A program made the translations under genes and the position numbers. From Frigidibacter oleivorans (lineage in GTDB: Bacteria > Pseudomonadota > Alphaproteobacteria > Rhodobacterales > Rhodobacteraceae): DNA of 64,000 nucleotides. The number at the start of each line of letters is the position of its first letter. Within the stretch, counting starts at the first letter, position 1. The notes below the pieces were generated by a model that worked only from the letters and a program-made list of their open reading frames with translations, made no database searches and was not told where the DNA came from. The DNA lies in the NCBI RefSeq assembly GCF_003993775.1, contig NZ_RJRZ01000003.1:310001-374000 (forward strand), read 5' to 3'. This document shows, one piece after another, positions 47,142 through 55,617 of this stretch.

Positions 47142-48527
47142 CTAGATGTGCAGCGCGTGGCCGAGGATGCGCAGGGACGCCTCGTGCAGCGCCTCGCCCC
47201 GCGTCGGATGGGCGTGGATCGTGCCGGTGATGTCCTCCAGCACCGCGCACATCTCGATGGCCAGCGCGAATTCGCCCGCAAGTTCCGCCACGCCGGCACC
47301 GACGGCCTGGATGCCGACAACCTCGTGACTGGTCTTTCGCGCCACCACCCGGATGAAGCCGCCGTCATCGCCCGCCGTCATCGCGCGGCCGTTGGCGGAA
47401 AACGGGAAGACCCCGACCTCGACCGCGAGTTCCCTGGCCTTCGCCTCGTCGGGGGACAGGCCCACCGTCACGATCTCGGGGTCGGTGAAGCAGACCGCGG
47501 GGATCGCACGCTTGTCCCAGGACCGCGGATGCCCGGCCAGGATCTCGGCCAGCATCTCGCCCTGCGCCATGGCGCGGTGGGCCAGCATCGGATCGCCGGT
47601 CACATCGCCGATGGCGTAGACGCCCTGCATCGAGCTGCGGCAGCCCTCGTCGATCCGGATGAAGCGCCCGGCCATCTCCAGCCCCAGCCCCTCGAGCCCG
47701 AACCCCTCGGTCGCGGGGGCGCGCCCGGCGGTGACCAGCACCTTGTCGGCCGGAATGTCGCGCGGTCCGTCCGGGGCGGTGACGCGCAGGCAGCGGTCGG
47801 CAAAACTGTCGGCGCTGGTTCCGGTCAGGACTGTCGCGCCGAGCGCCTTGAGCCGGGCCAGGACGGGGCGGGTCAGGTCGGCGTCGTATTGCGGCAGGAT
47901 GCGCGGCGCGGCCTCGACCACCGTCACCTCGGCCCCCAGCTTGGCCATGGCCGTGCCGATCTCGAGGCCGATATAGCCGCCTCCGACGATGGCGAGGCGC
48001 TGCGGAACCGCGCTCAGGGACAGGACCTCGGTCGAGGACAGGATGTCGCCGCCGAAGGGCAAGGCGGGGATCGCCTGCGGGCGCGAGCCGGTGGCAATCA
48101 CCAGATGCTCGGTGCGGATGCGGAGCGGGCCATCCGGCGTCGCGACCTCCACCGTCTTGCCGTCGAGGATCCGGGCCTTCCCCCGGACCATCTGCACCCT
48201 GGCCTTGCGCAGAAGCCCGGCCACGCCCTCGGTCAGCCGCGCCACGATGCCGTCCTTCCAGGCCACGGTGCGGGACAGGTCGATCCGGGGCGCCGAGGCG
48301 GTGATGCCAAGGGGATTGTCGCCGGCATGGGCGCGGGCCGCGAAGAACGCCTCGGCGGCGTGGATCAGCGCCTTGGAGGGGATGCAGCCCACGTTGAGGC
48401 ATGTGCCGCCGGGGGCCGCGGCCTCGACCACGATGGTGTCGAGGCCCAGTTGGCCCGCGCGGATGGCGCAGACATAGCCGCCGGGACCGGCGCCGATGAT
48501 CAGCACCTTGCAGCTCTCGTGCCTCAT
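47142..48527 (-). CDS. lpdV: dihydrolipoyl dehydrogenase (E3 of branched-chain 2-oxoacid dehydrogenase)
   Basis: A 461-residue flavoprotein. FAD motif IIGAGPGGYVCAIRAGQLG, redox disulfide Cys43/Cys48 in GGTCLNVGCIPSK, NAD motif IVGGGYIGLEIGTAMAKLG, and the dimer-interface His/Glu in HAHPTRGEALHEA. It reoxidises the lipoyl arm of the E2 encoded just upstream (ATGA overlap), so it belongs to the branched-chain complex rather than the pyruvate or 2-oxoglutarate complexes. Confidence 0.93.
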   Translation of the reverse strand: MRHESCKVLIIGAGPGGYVCAIRAGQLGLDTIVVEAAAPGGTCLNVGCIPSKALIHAAEAFFAARAHAGDNPLGITASAPRIDLSRTVAWKDGIVARLTEGVAGLLRKARVQMVRGKARILDGKTVEVATPDGPLRIRTEHLVIATGSRPQAIPALPFGGDILSSTEVLSLSAVPQRLAIVGGGYIGLEIGTAMAKLGAEVTVVEAAPRILPQYDADLTRPVLARLKALGATVLTGTSADSFADRCLRVTAPDGPRDIPADKVLVTAGRAPATEGFGLEGLGLEMAGRFIRIDEGCRSSMQGVYAIGDVTGDPMLAHRAMAQGEMLAEILAGHPRSWDKRAIPAVCFTDPEIVTVGLSPDEAKARELAVEVGVFPFSANGRAMTAGDDGGFIRVVARKTSHEVVGIQAVGAGVAELAGEFALAIEMCAVLEDITGTIHAHPTRGEALHEASLRILGHALHI

Positions 48528-49822
48528 GCCTCGTCCTCCATGAAGATCAGCGCGGGCGTTTCCAGCAACTGCTTGACGCCCTGCACGAAGGCGGCCGCGT
48601 CCCATCCGTCCACGACGCGGTGGTCGAAGCTGGCCGAGATGTTCATCATCTTGCGCGGGACGAACTGGTGCCCGTCCCACATCGGCCGCACAGCCATCTT
48701 GTTCACCCCGAGGATCGCCACCTCGGGATGGTTGATGATCGGGGTGGTCGCGATCGCCCCCAGCGGCCCGAGCGAGGTGATGGTGATGGTCGAGCCGGTC
48801 AGTTCGTCCCGGCTGGCCTTGCCGCTGCGGGCGGCCTCGGCCAGCCGCGCGATCTCGGCGGCGGTGGCGCGGATTCCGAGCGCCTCGGCATGGCGCAGCA
48901 CCGGAACCACGAGCCCGCTGTCGGTCATCGTCGCAATGCCGATATGCACCGGGTTGTAGCGGGTCACGATGCCGGCGTCGTCGTCGAAATGGGCGTTCAT
49001 CCCGGGGTGATCGGCAAGGGCGCGGCACAGGCCGGCGCTGATGAAGGGCAGCATCGTCACCTTGGGCCGGTCCCCGCGCGCGGCATTCATCGCGGCGCGC
49101 AGATCCTCCAGCGCGGTGACGTCCACCTCCTCGACGACGGTGATATGGGGAATGCGGCTGTTGGCCAGCGACATCCGGTCCGCGATCTTGCGGCGCAGTC
49201 CGATGACGCGAAGCGTGGACGTGCCCTCGCGGCGGCGGCCGCGCGACGGCGCGGCGGCGGCGGACCCGGGCCCGGCCTCGAAGACCCGGTCCAGATCGGC
49301 GGCGGTGATCCGGCCCGCCGGGCCGGTGCCGGCCACCTGCCGCAGGTCGATCCCGGCGGCGCGGGCCCGGGCCCGGACCGCGGGGGCGGCCAGCGGCGCC
49401 TCTCCCTCGGCGCGCAGGGGCCGCGCCGTGCCGGCCGGGGGCGCGGCGCGGTCGGGGGTCCGGTCGGCGGTCCGTTCGGGCGCGGGGGCCGGTTTCGCGG
49501 GGCTGGCCTCCGGGGTCTCTGGCGGGGCCTCGGGTTTCGCCTCCGGCGTCGCCGCCGCGCCGGCCGCGGCACCGCTGCCGCCGCTCGTCTCGATCACGAC
49601 CAGCACCGATCCGACCGCGATCGTATCGCCGATCTCGCCGCCGAGCGAGACGATGGTCCCCTCGAAGATGCTGGGAATCTCCACCGTCGCCTTGTCCGTC
49701 ATCACGGCGGCGATCACGTCATCCTCGCGCACCATGTCGCCGGGTTTGACATGCCATTCGACCAGCTCGACCTGGGCCACGCCCTCGCCGACATCGGGAA
49801 CCTTGATGTTTTTCTCGGCCAT
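48524..49822 (-). CDS. bkdB: branched-chain 2-oxoacid dehydrogenase E2 (dihydrolipoyl acyltransferase)
   Basis: A 432-residue E2. One lipoyl domain covers residues 1-80 with the lipoylated Lys44 in VMTDKATVE. A long Ala/Pro/Glu-rich linker runs to about 155. The E1/E3-binding domain follows (APAVRARARAAGIDLRQVAG, about 163-200), then the catalytic acyltransferase domain ending in the active-site SFDHRVVDG. The single lipoyl domain and the neighbours mark it as the branched-chain type. Its start follows the E1 beta stop by one base. Confidence 0.93.
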   Translation of the reverse strand: MAEKNIKVPDVGEGVAQVELVEWHVKPGDMVREDDVIAAVMTDKATVEIPSIFEGTIVSLGGEIGDTIAVGSVLVVIETSGGSGAAAGAAATPEAKPEAPPETPEASPAKPAPAPERTADRTPDRAAPPAGTARPLRAEGEAPLAAPAVRARARAAGIDLRQVAGTGPAGRITAADLDRVFEAGPGSAAAAPSRGRRREGTSTLRVIGLRRKIADRMSLANSRIPHITVVEEVDVTALEDLRAAMNAARGDRPKVTMLPFISAGLCRALADHPGMNAHFDDDAGIVTRYNPVHIGIATMTDSGLVVPVLRHAEALGIRATAAEIARLAEAARSGKASRDELTGSTITITSLGPLGAIATTPIINHPEVAILGVNKMAVRPMWDGHQFVPRKMMNISASFDHRVVDGWDAAAFVQGVKQLLETPALIFMEDEA

Positions 49823-49823
49823 G

Positions 49824-50837
49824 TCAGTCCTTTCCAACCTCGAGCAGCGCCCGGGCGATCCGCGCGGGGCTGGGGAAATAATCCCATTCCTGCGCATGGG
49901 GATAGGGGGCGTCCCATCCGGTGACGCGCAGCAGCGGCGCCCGCAGATGCCAGAAGCAGGCCTCCTGTATCTCGGCGATCAGTTCGGCGCCGAAGCCGCT
50001 GGTGCGCGTCGCCTCGTGGACGACGACGCAGCGGCCGGTCTTTTGCACCGAGGCCGTGATCGTCTCGAGGTCCAGCGGCAGAAGCGTGCGCAGGTCGATG
50101 ATCTCGGCATCGACGCCCGCCGCGGCGGCCGCGGCCTCGGCAACATGGACCATGGTCCCGTAGGCCAGCACCGTCACCCCGGCGCCCTCGCGGTGCACCC
50201 GCGCCTGGCCGAGCGGCACGACGAAATGCCCCTCGGGCACCTCGCCGCCGTCATGGCTGGCCCAGGGCACCGACTTGCCGGAATGGTCGCCGTAGAAGGG
50301 GCCGTTGTAGATGCGTTTGGGTTCCAGGAAGATGACCGGGTCCGGATCCTCGATCGCGGCGATCAGCAGGCCCTTCGCATCATGGGGCGTGGCCGGAATC
50401 ACGACCTTCAGCCCGGCGACATGGGTGAACAACGCCTCGGGGCTCTGGCTGTGGGTCTGGCCGCCGAAGATGCCGCCGCCGGTGGGCATCCGGATCACCA
50501 GCGGGCAGGTGAACTGGCCGTTCGAGCGGTGCCGCAGCCGGGCGGCCTCTTGCGTGATCTGGTCGTAGGCGGGAAAGACATAGTCGGCGAACTGGATCTC
50601 GACGCAGGGGCGCATCCCCTGCGCGGCCATGCCGACGGCCAGCCCGACGATGGCGCTTTCGTTGATCGGGGTGTCGAAGACGCGCTCTTCGCCGTGGCGG
50701 GCCTGAAGCCCGGCAGTGCAGCGGAAGACGCCGCCGAAATAGCCGACATCCTCTCCGAAGATGATCACCGACGGATCGGAAGCCAGCTTCACGTCCATGG
50801 CGCTGCGCAGCGCCTCGATCATGGTCATGCGTGCCAT
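49824..50837 (-). CDS. bkdA2: branched-chain 2-oxoacid dehydrogenase E1 beta subunit
   Basis: A 337-residue transketolase-type beta chain. The TPP-activating Glu region is INESAIVGLAVGMAAQG, followed by FADYVFPAYDQI and GGQTHSQSPEALF. The conserved FGEDVGYFGGVFRCT is typical of BCKDH E1 beta. It forms an alpha2beta2 decarboxylase with the preceding gene and acts on the 2-oxo acids of Val, Leu and Ile. It begins one base past the E1 alpha stop. Confidence 0.94.
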   Translation of the reverse strand: MARMTMIEALRSAMDVKLASDPSVIIFGEDVGYFGGVFRCTAGLQARHGEERVFDTPINESAIVGLAVGMAAQGMRPCVEIQFADYVFPAYDQITQEAARLRHRSNGQFTCPLVIRMPTGGGIFGGQTHSQSPEALFTHVAGLKVVIPATPHDAKGLLIAAIEDPDPVIFLEPKRIYNGPFYGDHSGKSVPWASHDGGEVPEGHFVVPLGQARVHREGAGVTVLAYGTMVHVAEAAAAAAGVDAEIIDLRTLLPLDLETITASVQKTGRCVVVHEATRTSGFGAELIAEIQEACFWHLRAPLLRVTGWDAPYPHAQEWDYFPSPARIARALLEVGKD

Positions 50838-50838
50838 C

Positions 50839-52071
50839 TCAGAACCCCATTTCCTGCCGCTGCCGGCGCAGATGCGGCGGCGGCTCGGCATAGACGCCCC
50901 GGAAGATCTCGGCCGGAGAGATGGGCTGCGGATCGACGAAGGTGCCATGGGCCTCGACCGCCTTCTGGACCGTCGTCACCTCGTCGAGGATCTCGGCCTC
51001 GGCCTGCCTGTGCCGGTCCTCGGACCAGTCGCCGCGCAGGATCAGATGCGTCTTCAGCCGGTCCACCGGATCGCCCAGCGGCCAGGCCTTCGCCTCGTCC
51101 CGGGGGCGGTAGGCGGTGGGATCGTCCGACGTCGAATGCGCCGCGACGCGATAGGTGAACCACTCGATCAGCACGGGGCCATGGCCGTTGCGCGCCCGCT
51201 CGATGGCCCAGCGCGACACGGCGATCACCGCCAGATAGTCGTTGCCGTCCACCCGCAGCGCGGGGATGCCATAGCCGAGCGCGCGGGCGGCATAGGTCTC
51301 GCTCTGGCCGGCGGCGACGCCGGTATAGGTCGAGATCGCCCATTGGTTGTTGACCACGTTCAGCACGACCGGGGGCAGATAGACCGAGGCCGACAGCAGG
51401 GCGCTGTGGAAATCGTTCGAGGCGGTCGCCCCGTCGCCGATCCAGCCCGCCGCAATCTCGCCCGTGCCGCGCAGCGCGCAGCCCATCGCCCAGCCGACCG
51501 CCTGGACATACTGCGTGCCGAGATTGCCCGAGATCGAGAAAAAGCCGTGATCGCGCGCGGAATGCATGATCGGCAGCTGGCGTCCCTGCAGCGGGTCCAG
51601 GTCGTTCGAGTAAAGCTGCCCCATCAGCGCCTCCAGCGGATAGTCCGCGGCGATCAGCAGGCTTTGCTGGCGGTAGGTCGGGAAATTCATGTCGCCTGGC
51701 GACAGCTCTCTCTGGAAGCCGCAGCCAATCGCCTCTTCGCCGGTGCATTGCAGGTAGAACGAGGTCTTGCCCTGCCGCTGCGCGTTCAGCATCCGCCGGT
51801 CCACCGCGCGCATCCGCAACATGTCGCGCAGCCCGCGCAGCAGCGGTTCGGCGGACAGATCGCCCAGATATTCCGCCCAGGGGCCGACGGCCCGGCCGTC
51901 ATCGTCCAGCACGCGGATCATCCCGGTGGCGAAGGGCCGCGATGCCCCCGCGTCCAGATCCGGGGGCGGCACCGGCAGCGCGCCGGCTTGCGGCACGACG
52001 ATCGCCGAGAAATCCGGCGCCTGATCGGGCCGCGCGGGGGGGCGGGGAAAACTCAGCCTGGCCGTGCTCAT
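50839..52071 (-). CDS. bkdA1: branched-chain 2-oxoacid dehydrogenase E1 alpha subunit
   Basis: A 410-residue alpha chain. The TPP/Mg motif starts at WIGDGATASNDFHSALLSAS and ends at NVVNNQWAIS. The phosphorylation-loop equivalent is YRVAAHSTSDDPTAYRP. An N-terminal extension (PARPDQAPDFSAIVVP) is typical of bacterial BkdA1. It is the first gene of the seven-gene leftward operon, divergent from the AsnC-type regulator with 199 bases between. Confidence 0.94.
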   Translation of the reverse strand: MSTARLSFPRPPARPDQAPDFSAIVVPQAGALPVPPPDLDAGASRPFATGMIRVLDDDGRAVGPWAEYLGDLSAEPLLRGLRDMLRMRAVDRRMLNAQRQGKTSFYLQCTGEEAIGCGFQRELSPGDMNFPTYRQQSLLIAADYPLEALMGQLYSNDLDPLQGRQLPIMHSARDHGFFSISGNLGTQYVQAVGWAMGCALRGTGEIAAGWIGDGATASNDFHSALLSASVYLPPVVLNVVNNQWAISTYTGVAAGQSETYAARALGYGIPALRVDGNDYLAVIAVSRWAIERARNGHGPVLIEWFTYRVAAHSTSDDPTAYRPRDEAKAWPLGDPVDRLKTHLILRGDWSEDRHRQAEAEILDEVTTVQKAVEAHGTFVDPQPISPAEIFRGVYAEPPPHLRRQRQEMGF

Positions 52072-52242
52072 CGTCAGATCCTCCAGGGCGGCGCAGCTCG
52101 GCGCCGCATGGGCCGGCACAGATGGGCAGGGGACGCACCCGTGCCGCCCTCCCCGCCGGTTGCATTGCGGAAGCATAGCTCCGTCCGCGCGGCTATTCCT
52201 TGCTTTCGATGCCGGCCCGCGAGATCATCAGCATGATCCAGC

Positions 52243-52251
52243 CAAAATTTG
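52243..52251 (-). promoter_or_regulatory. possible AsnC/BkdR operator between bkdA1 and its regulator
   Basis: On the minus strand the 9-mer CAAATTTTG, identical to the element upstream of ilvC, sits 19 bases before the regulator's start, in the only A/T-rich patch of this gap. The remainder of 52072-52242 is GC-rich and shows nothing else clear. Confidence 0.35.
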
Positions 52252-52270
52252 AGGGCCAATCGGGGATTCC

Positions 52271-52732
52271 ATGCACACGATCGACGAGACCGACATCCGG
52301 ATCCTGCGCGCGATGCAGAATGACGGCAGCCTCACGGTAACCGAGATTGCCGAGCGCGCGGGGCTGTCGCAGTCGCCCTGCTCGCGACGGATCGCGATGC
52401 TGCAGGAGAAGGGGATCATCCGGGGCAAGCGCACGATCCTCGACGCAGGGCAACTGGGCTTTCACACCCTCATCATCCTGCGGATCAAGCTGCAGGGGCA
52501 CGAGTCCGCGCTGCTGGCGCAGTTCAAGGCCGCCGTCCGCACCATCCCCGAGATCCAGATCGCGCTGCTGGTGCTGGGGGATTTCGACTTCTACCTGCGC
52601 ATCGTCGTGCGCGACATCCAGCACTACCAGACGCTCTTGCAGGAGCGTCTGGTGGTCCTTCCCGGGGTCCGGGAAATGCACAGTTCCGTCATCCTCGAGG
52701 TGGTGAAGGACTCCGCGGCCCTGCCGATCTGA
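52271..52732 (+). CDS. bkdR: Lrp/AsnC family regulator of the bkd operon (BkdR-like)
   Basis: A 153-residue AsnC-type protein. Helix-turn-helix in the first 60 residues (TVTEIAERAGLSQSPCSRRIAML), then the RAM domain with GDFDFYLRIVVRDIQHYQ and a PGVREMHSSVILEVVKD end. In pseudomonads a divergently encoded Lrp-family BkdR activates the bkd operon in the presence of branched-chain amino acids. The same layout here supports the same role. The target is inferred from position. Confidence 0.86.
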   Translation: MHTIDETDIRILRAMQNDGSLTVTEIAERAGLSQSPCSRRIAMLQEKGIIRGKRTILDAGQLGFHTLIILRIKLQGHESALLAQFKAAVRTIPEIQIALLVLGDFDFYLRIVVRDIQHYQTLLQERLVVLPGVREMHSSVILEVVKDSAALPI

Positions 52733-52798
52733 ACCGCGCCCCTGCCCCGCACGCCTGCCCCGCACGCCTGGCCCCCGGGGCGCTGCCTCTGCACCCGC

Positions 52799-52812
52799 TC
52801 CACAATGTGGAA
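52799..52812 (-). promoter_or_regulatory. IclR-type operator upstream of tctC (module 2)
   Basis: A perfect palindrome TCCACA-A-TGTGGA (52799-52811). Read on the minus strand it is TTCCACATTGTGGA, differing in one base from the element at 55530-55543 next to the iclR gene. It lies about 80 bases before the tctC start, so it is well placed to block or activate transcription. Confidence 0.6.
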
Positions 52813-52890
52813 TGCGTCGGTTGTGGCCTCCCCGAACACCGGGACAATGGCGTCATGACACGAGCATCATTCAGTTAGGGAGGACATGAA

Positions 52891-53847
52891 ATGATGACGT
52901 CGAAGAGAACGCTTCTACAAGCGCTGGCGGCGGCGGCGGCACTTGCGGCCGTCGGCGGAGTCGCGAATGCCCAGGACTACCCGTCGCGCCCGATCACGCT
53001 GATCGTACCGCAGTCGCCCGGCGGCGGGACCGACCTCGTCGCCCGCGCGATCCAGACCGGGGTCGAGTCGGCCGGCGCCTCGCCTCAGCCGATCGTCGTC
53101 ATCAACCGCGAGGGCGCCGGCGGATCGGCAGGGACGCGGGAGGTCCTGAACGCCGATCCCGACGGCTATACGATCGGGATCTGGCATTCGGGTCTGGTCT
53201 TCGGCAAGGCGATGGGGGTCGTGGACTACGATCACACGGCGTTCACCCTGATCGGCCAGGTCGCCGAGACGGCCATGGGAATCGGCGTGTCTTCGACCAG
53301 CGACATCATGACCCTGCCGGATCTGATCGAACGTGCGCGCTCGGGGACAGTGTCGTTCGCAACCAACTTCGGGGCCTCGCCCCAGATCGTGCCGCTGCTG
53401 CTGTCGAACGAGGCGGGCGCTCCGTTTCGCTTTGTCCAGACCCAGGGTGGCGACGGCGCGCGCATGACTCAGGTCGTCGGCGGCCATACGGACGCGGCCC
53501 TGCTGTCCGCGGGCGGGCTGGTCCGGTTTGCCGAACAGGGCGTCCGGCCGCTTGCGGTCTTCTCGAGCGAACGCGAGCCCGTCCTGCCGGATGTGCCGAC
53601 CGCTGCCGAAAGCGGCTACGATACCTTGTTCAGCGAGCGGCTGGTCCTGATTGCGCCGCCCGACACGCCGGCCGAGGTCGTTGAAACCCTGGTCGGGTAT
53701 GTGAACACCGCGCTTGCGCAACCTGCCGCGGCCGAACAACTCGCCTCTCTGGGCTTCAACGTCCGGTTCCTGGACGGTGCGACGGTGTCCGGCATTTTCG
53801 ATGATCTGAGCACCGATATCGAGGCCGTTGCGGATCAGCTGAACTGA
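52891..53847 (+). CDS. TctC-family periplasmic substrate-binding protein (module 2)
   Basis: A 318-residue TctC/Bug receptor. The signal peptide ends near GGVANA-QDYPSRP (about residue 27). The ligand loop is LIVPQSPGGGTDLVARAI and the second loop REGAGGSAGTREVLNADPDG. It is only distantly alike to the module 1 receptor, suggesting a different carboxylate ligand. GGGAGG precedes ATG 52891. Its membrane partners TctB and TctA are encoded 3.3 kb away at 57105-59184, beyond the SDR, iclR and sulfatase genes. Confidence 0.91.
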   Translation: MMTSKRTLLQALAAAAALAAVGGVANAQDYPSRPITLIVPQSPGGGTDLVARAIQTGVESAGASPQPIVVINREGAGGSAGTREVLNADPDGYTIGIWHSGLVFGKAMGVVDYDHTAFTLIGQVAETAMGIGVSSTSDIMTLPDLIERARSGTVSFATNFGASPQIVPLLLSNEAGAPFRFVQTQGGDGARMTQVVGGHTDAALLSAGGLVRFAEQGVRPLAVFSSEREPVLPDVPTAAESGYDTLFSERLVLIAPPDTPAEVVETLVGYVNTALAQPAAAEQLASLGFNVRFLDGATVSGIFDDLSTDIEAVADQLN

Positions 53848-53862
53848 TCTTCCAGTCGTGAG

Positions 53863-53887
53863 GGTGCCGTCCTGCGATGACGGCATC
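53863..53887 (+). terminator. hairpin between tctC and the SDR gene
   Basis: Arms TGCCGTC (53865-53871) and GACGGCA (53879-53885) with a 7-base loop, extended outward by a G-T and a G-C pair. It begins 16 bases after the tctC stop. Such hairpins often protect binding-protein mRNA so that it outnumbers the downstream product. Confidence 0.4.
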
Positions 53888-53939
53888 CGCCCGATCCCGA
53901 CGCAATCCGAACCAACGCCCGCGGGCGCGGAGATGATGC

Positions 53940-54695
53940 ATGTCCAATGATGTCCCAAGATCCGTTATCGTGACCGGCGCCGCCTCGGGGATCGGTCTTG
54001 CTGTGGCCGAGGCGCTGGCGGAATTTTCCTTCCATCCGATCCTGGTCGACCGCGATGCGGACAGGCTGGACGCGGCCCGCTCCGGCCTCGGTGCGGCAGG
54101 ATGCGACGCCGCCGTTTTGGATGTTGCGGACGAAACCGCGGTTCTGGAGGTCACGGAGGGGCTGTGCGACCGGCATTCCATCGTCGGGCTGGTCAATTGC
54201 GCCGGCATCGGGATGGACAAGCCTGCTGTCGAAACCTCCGTCGCGGAGTTCCGCCGCATCCATGATGTCAACCTGATCGGGGCGTTCCTCCTCTCGCGGA
54301 CGGTCGCGCGGCACTGGCTTGCGCACGACAGGCGGGGTTCGATCGTGAACATCACCTCGGTCTCGGGGATGGTCGGCAACAAGGGGCGCAGTGCCTATGG
54401 CAGTTCCAAGGCCGCGCTCAATTCGCTCACCGAAATCATGGCGACCGAACTGGGTCCTCACGGGATCCGCGTGAACGCGGTCGCGCCCGGCCCCATCAAT
54501 ACGCCGCTGGCCGAGGCTGCGCATACCGACGAGGTGCGCCGCCAGTGGAACGAACGGACCGCGCTCAAACGCTACGGGACCCCCGCCGAGGTCGCGGGCA
54601 TGGTGGCGTTCCTGCTTTCGGACCGTGCCAGCTACATGACCGGTCAGGTCATTCCGGTCGACGGCGGTTTCCTGAGCAGCGGCCTGCACATCTGA
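53940..54695 (+). CDS. short-chain dehydrogenase/reductase (module 2)
   Basis: A 251-residue SDR: cofactor motif VTGAASGIGLAVAEAL, Asp in LVDRDADRLDAA (NAD preference), NCAGIG, catalytic Ser in NITSVSGMVG and Tyr-x3-Lys in SAYGSSKAALN, then GPINTPL and the C-terminal DRASYMTGQVIPVDGG. GGAG sits 7 bases before ATG 53940. It probably oxidises an alcohol released from the imported compound and is cotranscribed with tctC. It differs in sequence from the HSD10-like enzyme of the bkd operon. Confidence 0.88.
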   Translation: MSNDVPRSVIVTGAASGIGLAVAEALAEFSFHPILVDRDADRLDAARSGLGAAGCDAAVLDVADETAVLEVTEGLCDRHSIVGLVNCAGIGMDKPAVETSVAEFRRIHDVNLIGAFLLSRTVARHWLAHDRRGSIVNITSVSGMVGNKGRSAYGSSKAALNSLTEIMATELGPHGIRVNAVAPGPINTPLAEAAHTDEVRRQWNERTALKRYGTPAEVAGMVAFLLSDRASYMTGQVIPVDGGFLSSGLHI

Positions 54696-54706
54696 GCGGC
54701 CGCGGC

Positions 54707-55486
54707 CTATCGCTCGAGTCTTGCGGACACGCGCTCTTTCTCCTCCCTCATGATGGCGACCAGTTTGCTGATATGCGCCTCGGTCATGCGATGATCCACC
54801 GCAGAGACCGTGATCGCGCCAATGGCCTGTCCGGTGGTGGAGATAATCGGAATTCCGATGCCCCAGGCATGTTCGAACAAGAGCCCGCGATTCAGCGAAT
54901 AGCCGTTTCGCCTTGCATTGCCGACATTCTTCACGATCACCGACGACGTGTTGGCGGGGAATTGCTTGTTGAGGGTCTCGCGGTTCAGCACGACCAGATC
55001 GACGACTTCCTCGTCCGACATGGCAGACAGGATCGCGATCCCGGCCGCGCCGGCGCCGAGCGGAATGCGCTGGCCGGGTTGCACCATATGCGAGCGGATC
55101 GGGTAGGTTCCTTCCACGCGGGCGATCACCACGCAGAAGTCGCCCTGCCGCATCGTCAGGATGCAGGTGTCCCCGGTGCGTTCGGCGATCCGGACGATGG
55201 CGCTGCGGTAATGCTCCATCAGCGAGAACCGAGGCGAGGCGAGATTGCCCAGCGAATAGGAGGCCGATCCAAGCAGATAGTGCCGCGATTTCGGGTCCTG
55301 ATCGACAAGGCCGACATTGAGCAGCGATAGCAGAAGACGCCGGCAGGTCGGCTTGGAAAGGCCAAAATCGGCGCACAGACCGGCGAGCGGCGCACCCCGC
55401 TCGCCATAGGTGCCGATGGCCAGCAGCAAGGCGAGTGCCCGGTCGACGCTTTGTGCGCCCTTCGTGTTTCGTTCCCTGTCGCCCAT
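54707..55486 (-). CDS. IclR family transcriptional regulator
   Basis: A 259-residue IclR protein. The N-terminal winged helix is SVDRALALLLAIGTYGE with LAGLCADFGLSKPTCRRLLL. The effector domain runs from about residue 95, including GDTCILTMRQGDFCVVIARVEG and GIGIPIISTTGQAIGAITVSA. IclR proteins bind palindromes as dimers or tetramers and sense small acids. It is convergent with the SDR gene (11 bases) and divergent from the second sulfatase operon. Near-identical palindromes by both operons suggest it controls all of module 2. Confidence 0.9.
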   Translation of the reverse strand: MGDRERNTKGAQSVDRALALLLAIGTYGERGAPLAGLCADFGLSKPTCRRLLLSLLNVGLVDQDPKSRHYLLGSASYSLGNLASPRFSLMEHYRSAIVRIAERTGDTCILTMRQGDFCVVIARVEGTYPIRSHMVQPGQRIPLGAGAAGIAILSAMSDEEVVDLVVLNRETLNKQFPANTSSVIVKNVGNARRNGYSLNRGLLFEHAWGIGIPIISTTGQAIGAITVSAVDHRMTEAHISKLVAIMREEKERVSARLER

Positions 55487-55507
55487 GCGGCCATCGTGGT
55501 GGTTGCG

Positions 55508-55543
55508 CGTTCCACATCATAGACGAACGTTCCACATTGCGGA
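55508..55543 (+). promoter_or_regulatory. double IclR-type operator between iclR and the sulfatase operon
   Basis: The 10-mer CGTTCCACAT occurs twice, at 55508-55517 and 55528-55537, 20 bases apart and thus on the same helix face. The second copy extends into TTCCACATTGCGGAA, an inverted repeat of TTCC/GGAA. It lies 21 to 57 bases upstream of iclR and 75 to 110 bases before the sulfatase start, suited to autoregulation and control of both directions. Confidence 0.6.
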
Positions 55544-55617
55544 AGCGGCGCATTACCCGGCACAGCCGTCCCGGTATGATCGGCTGACACGGACCCACAG
55601 CATCGGAGAGGGCCCAC

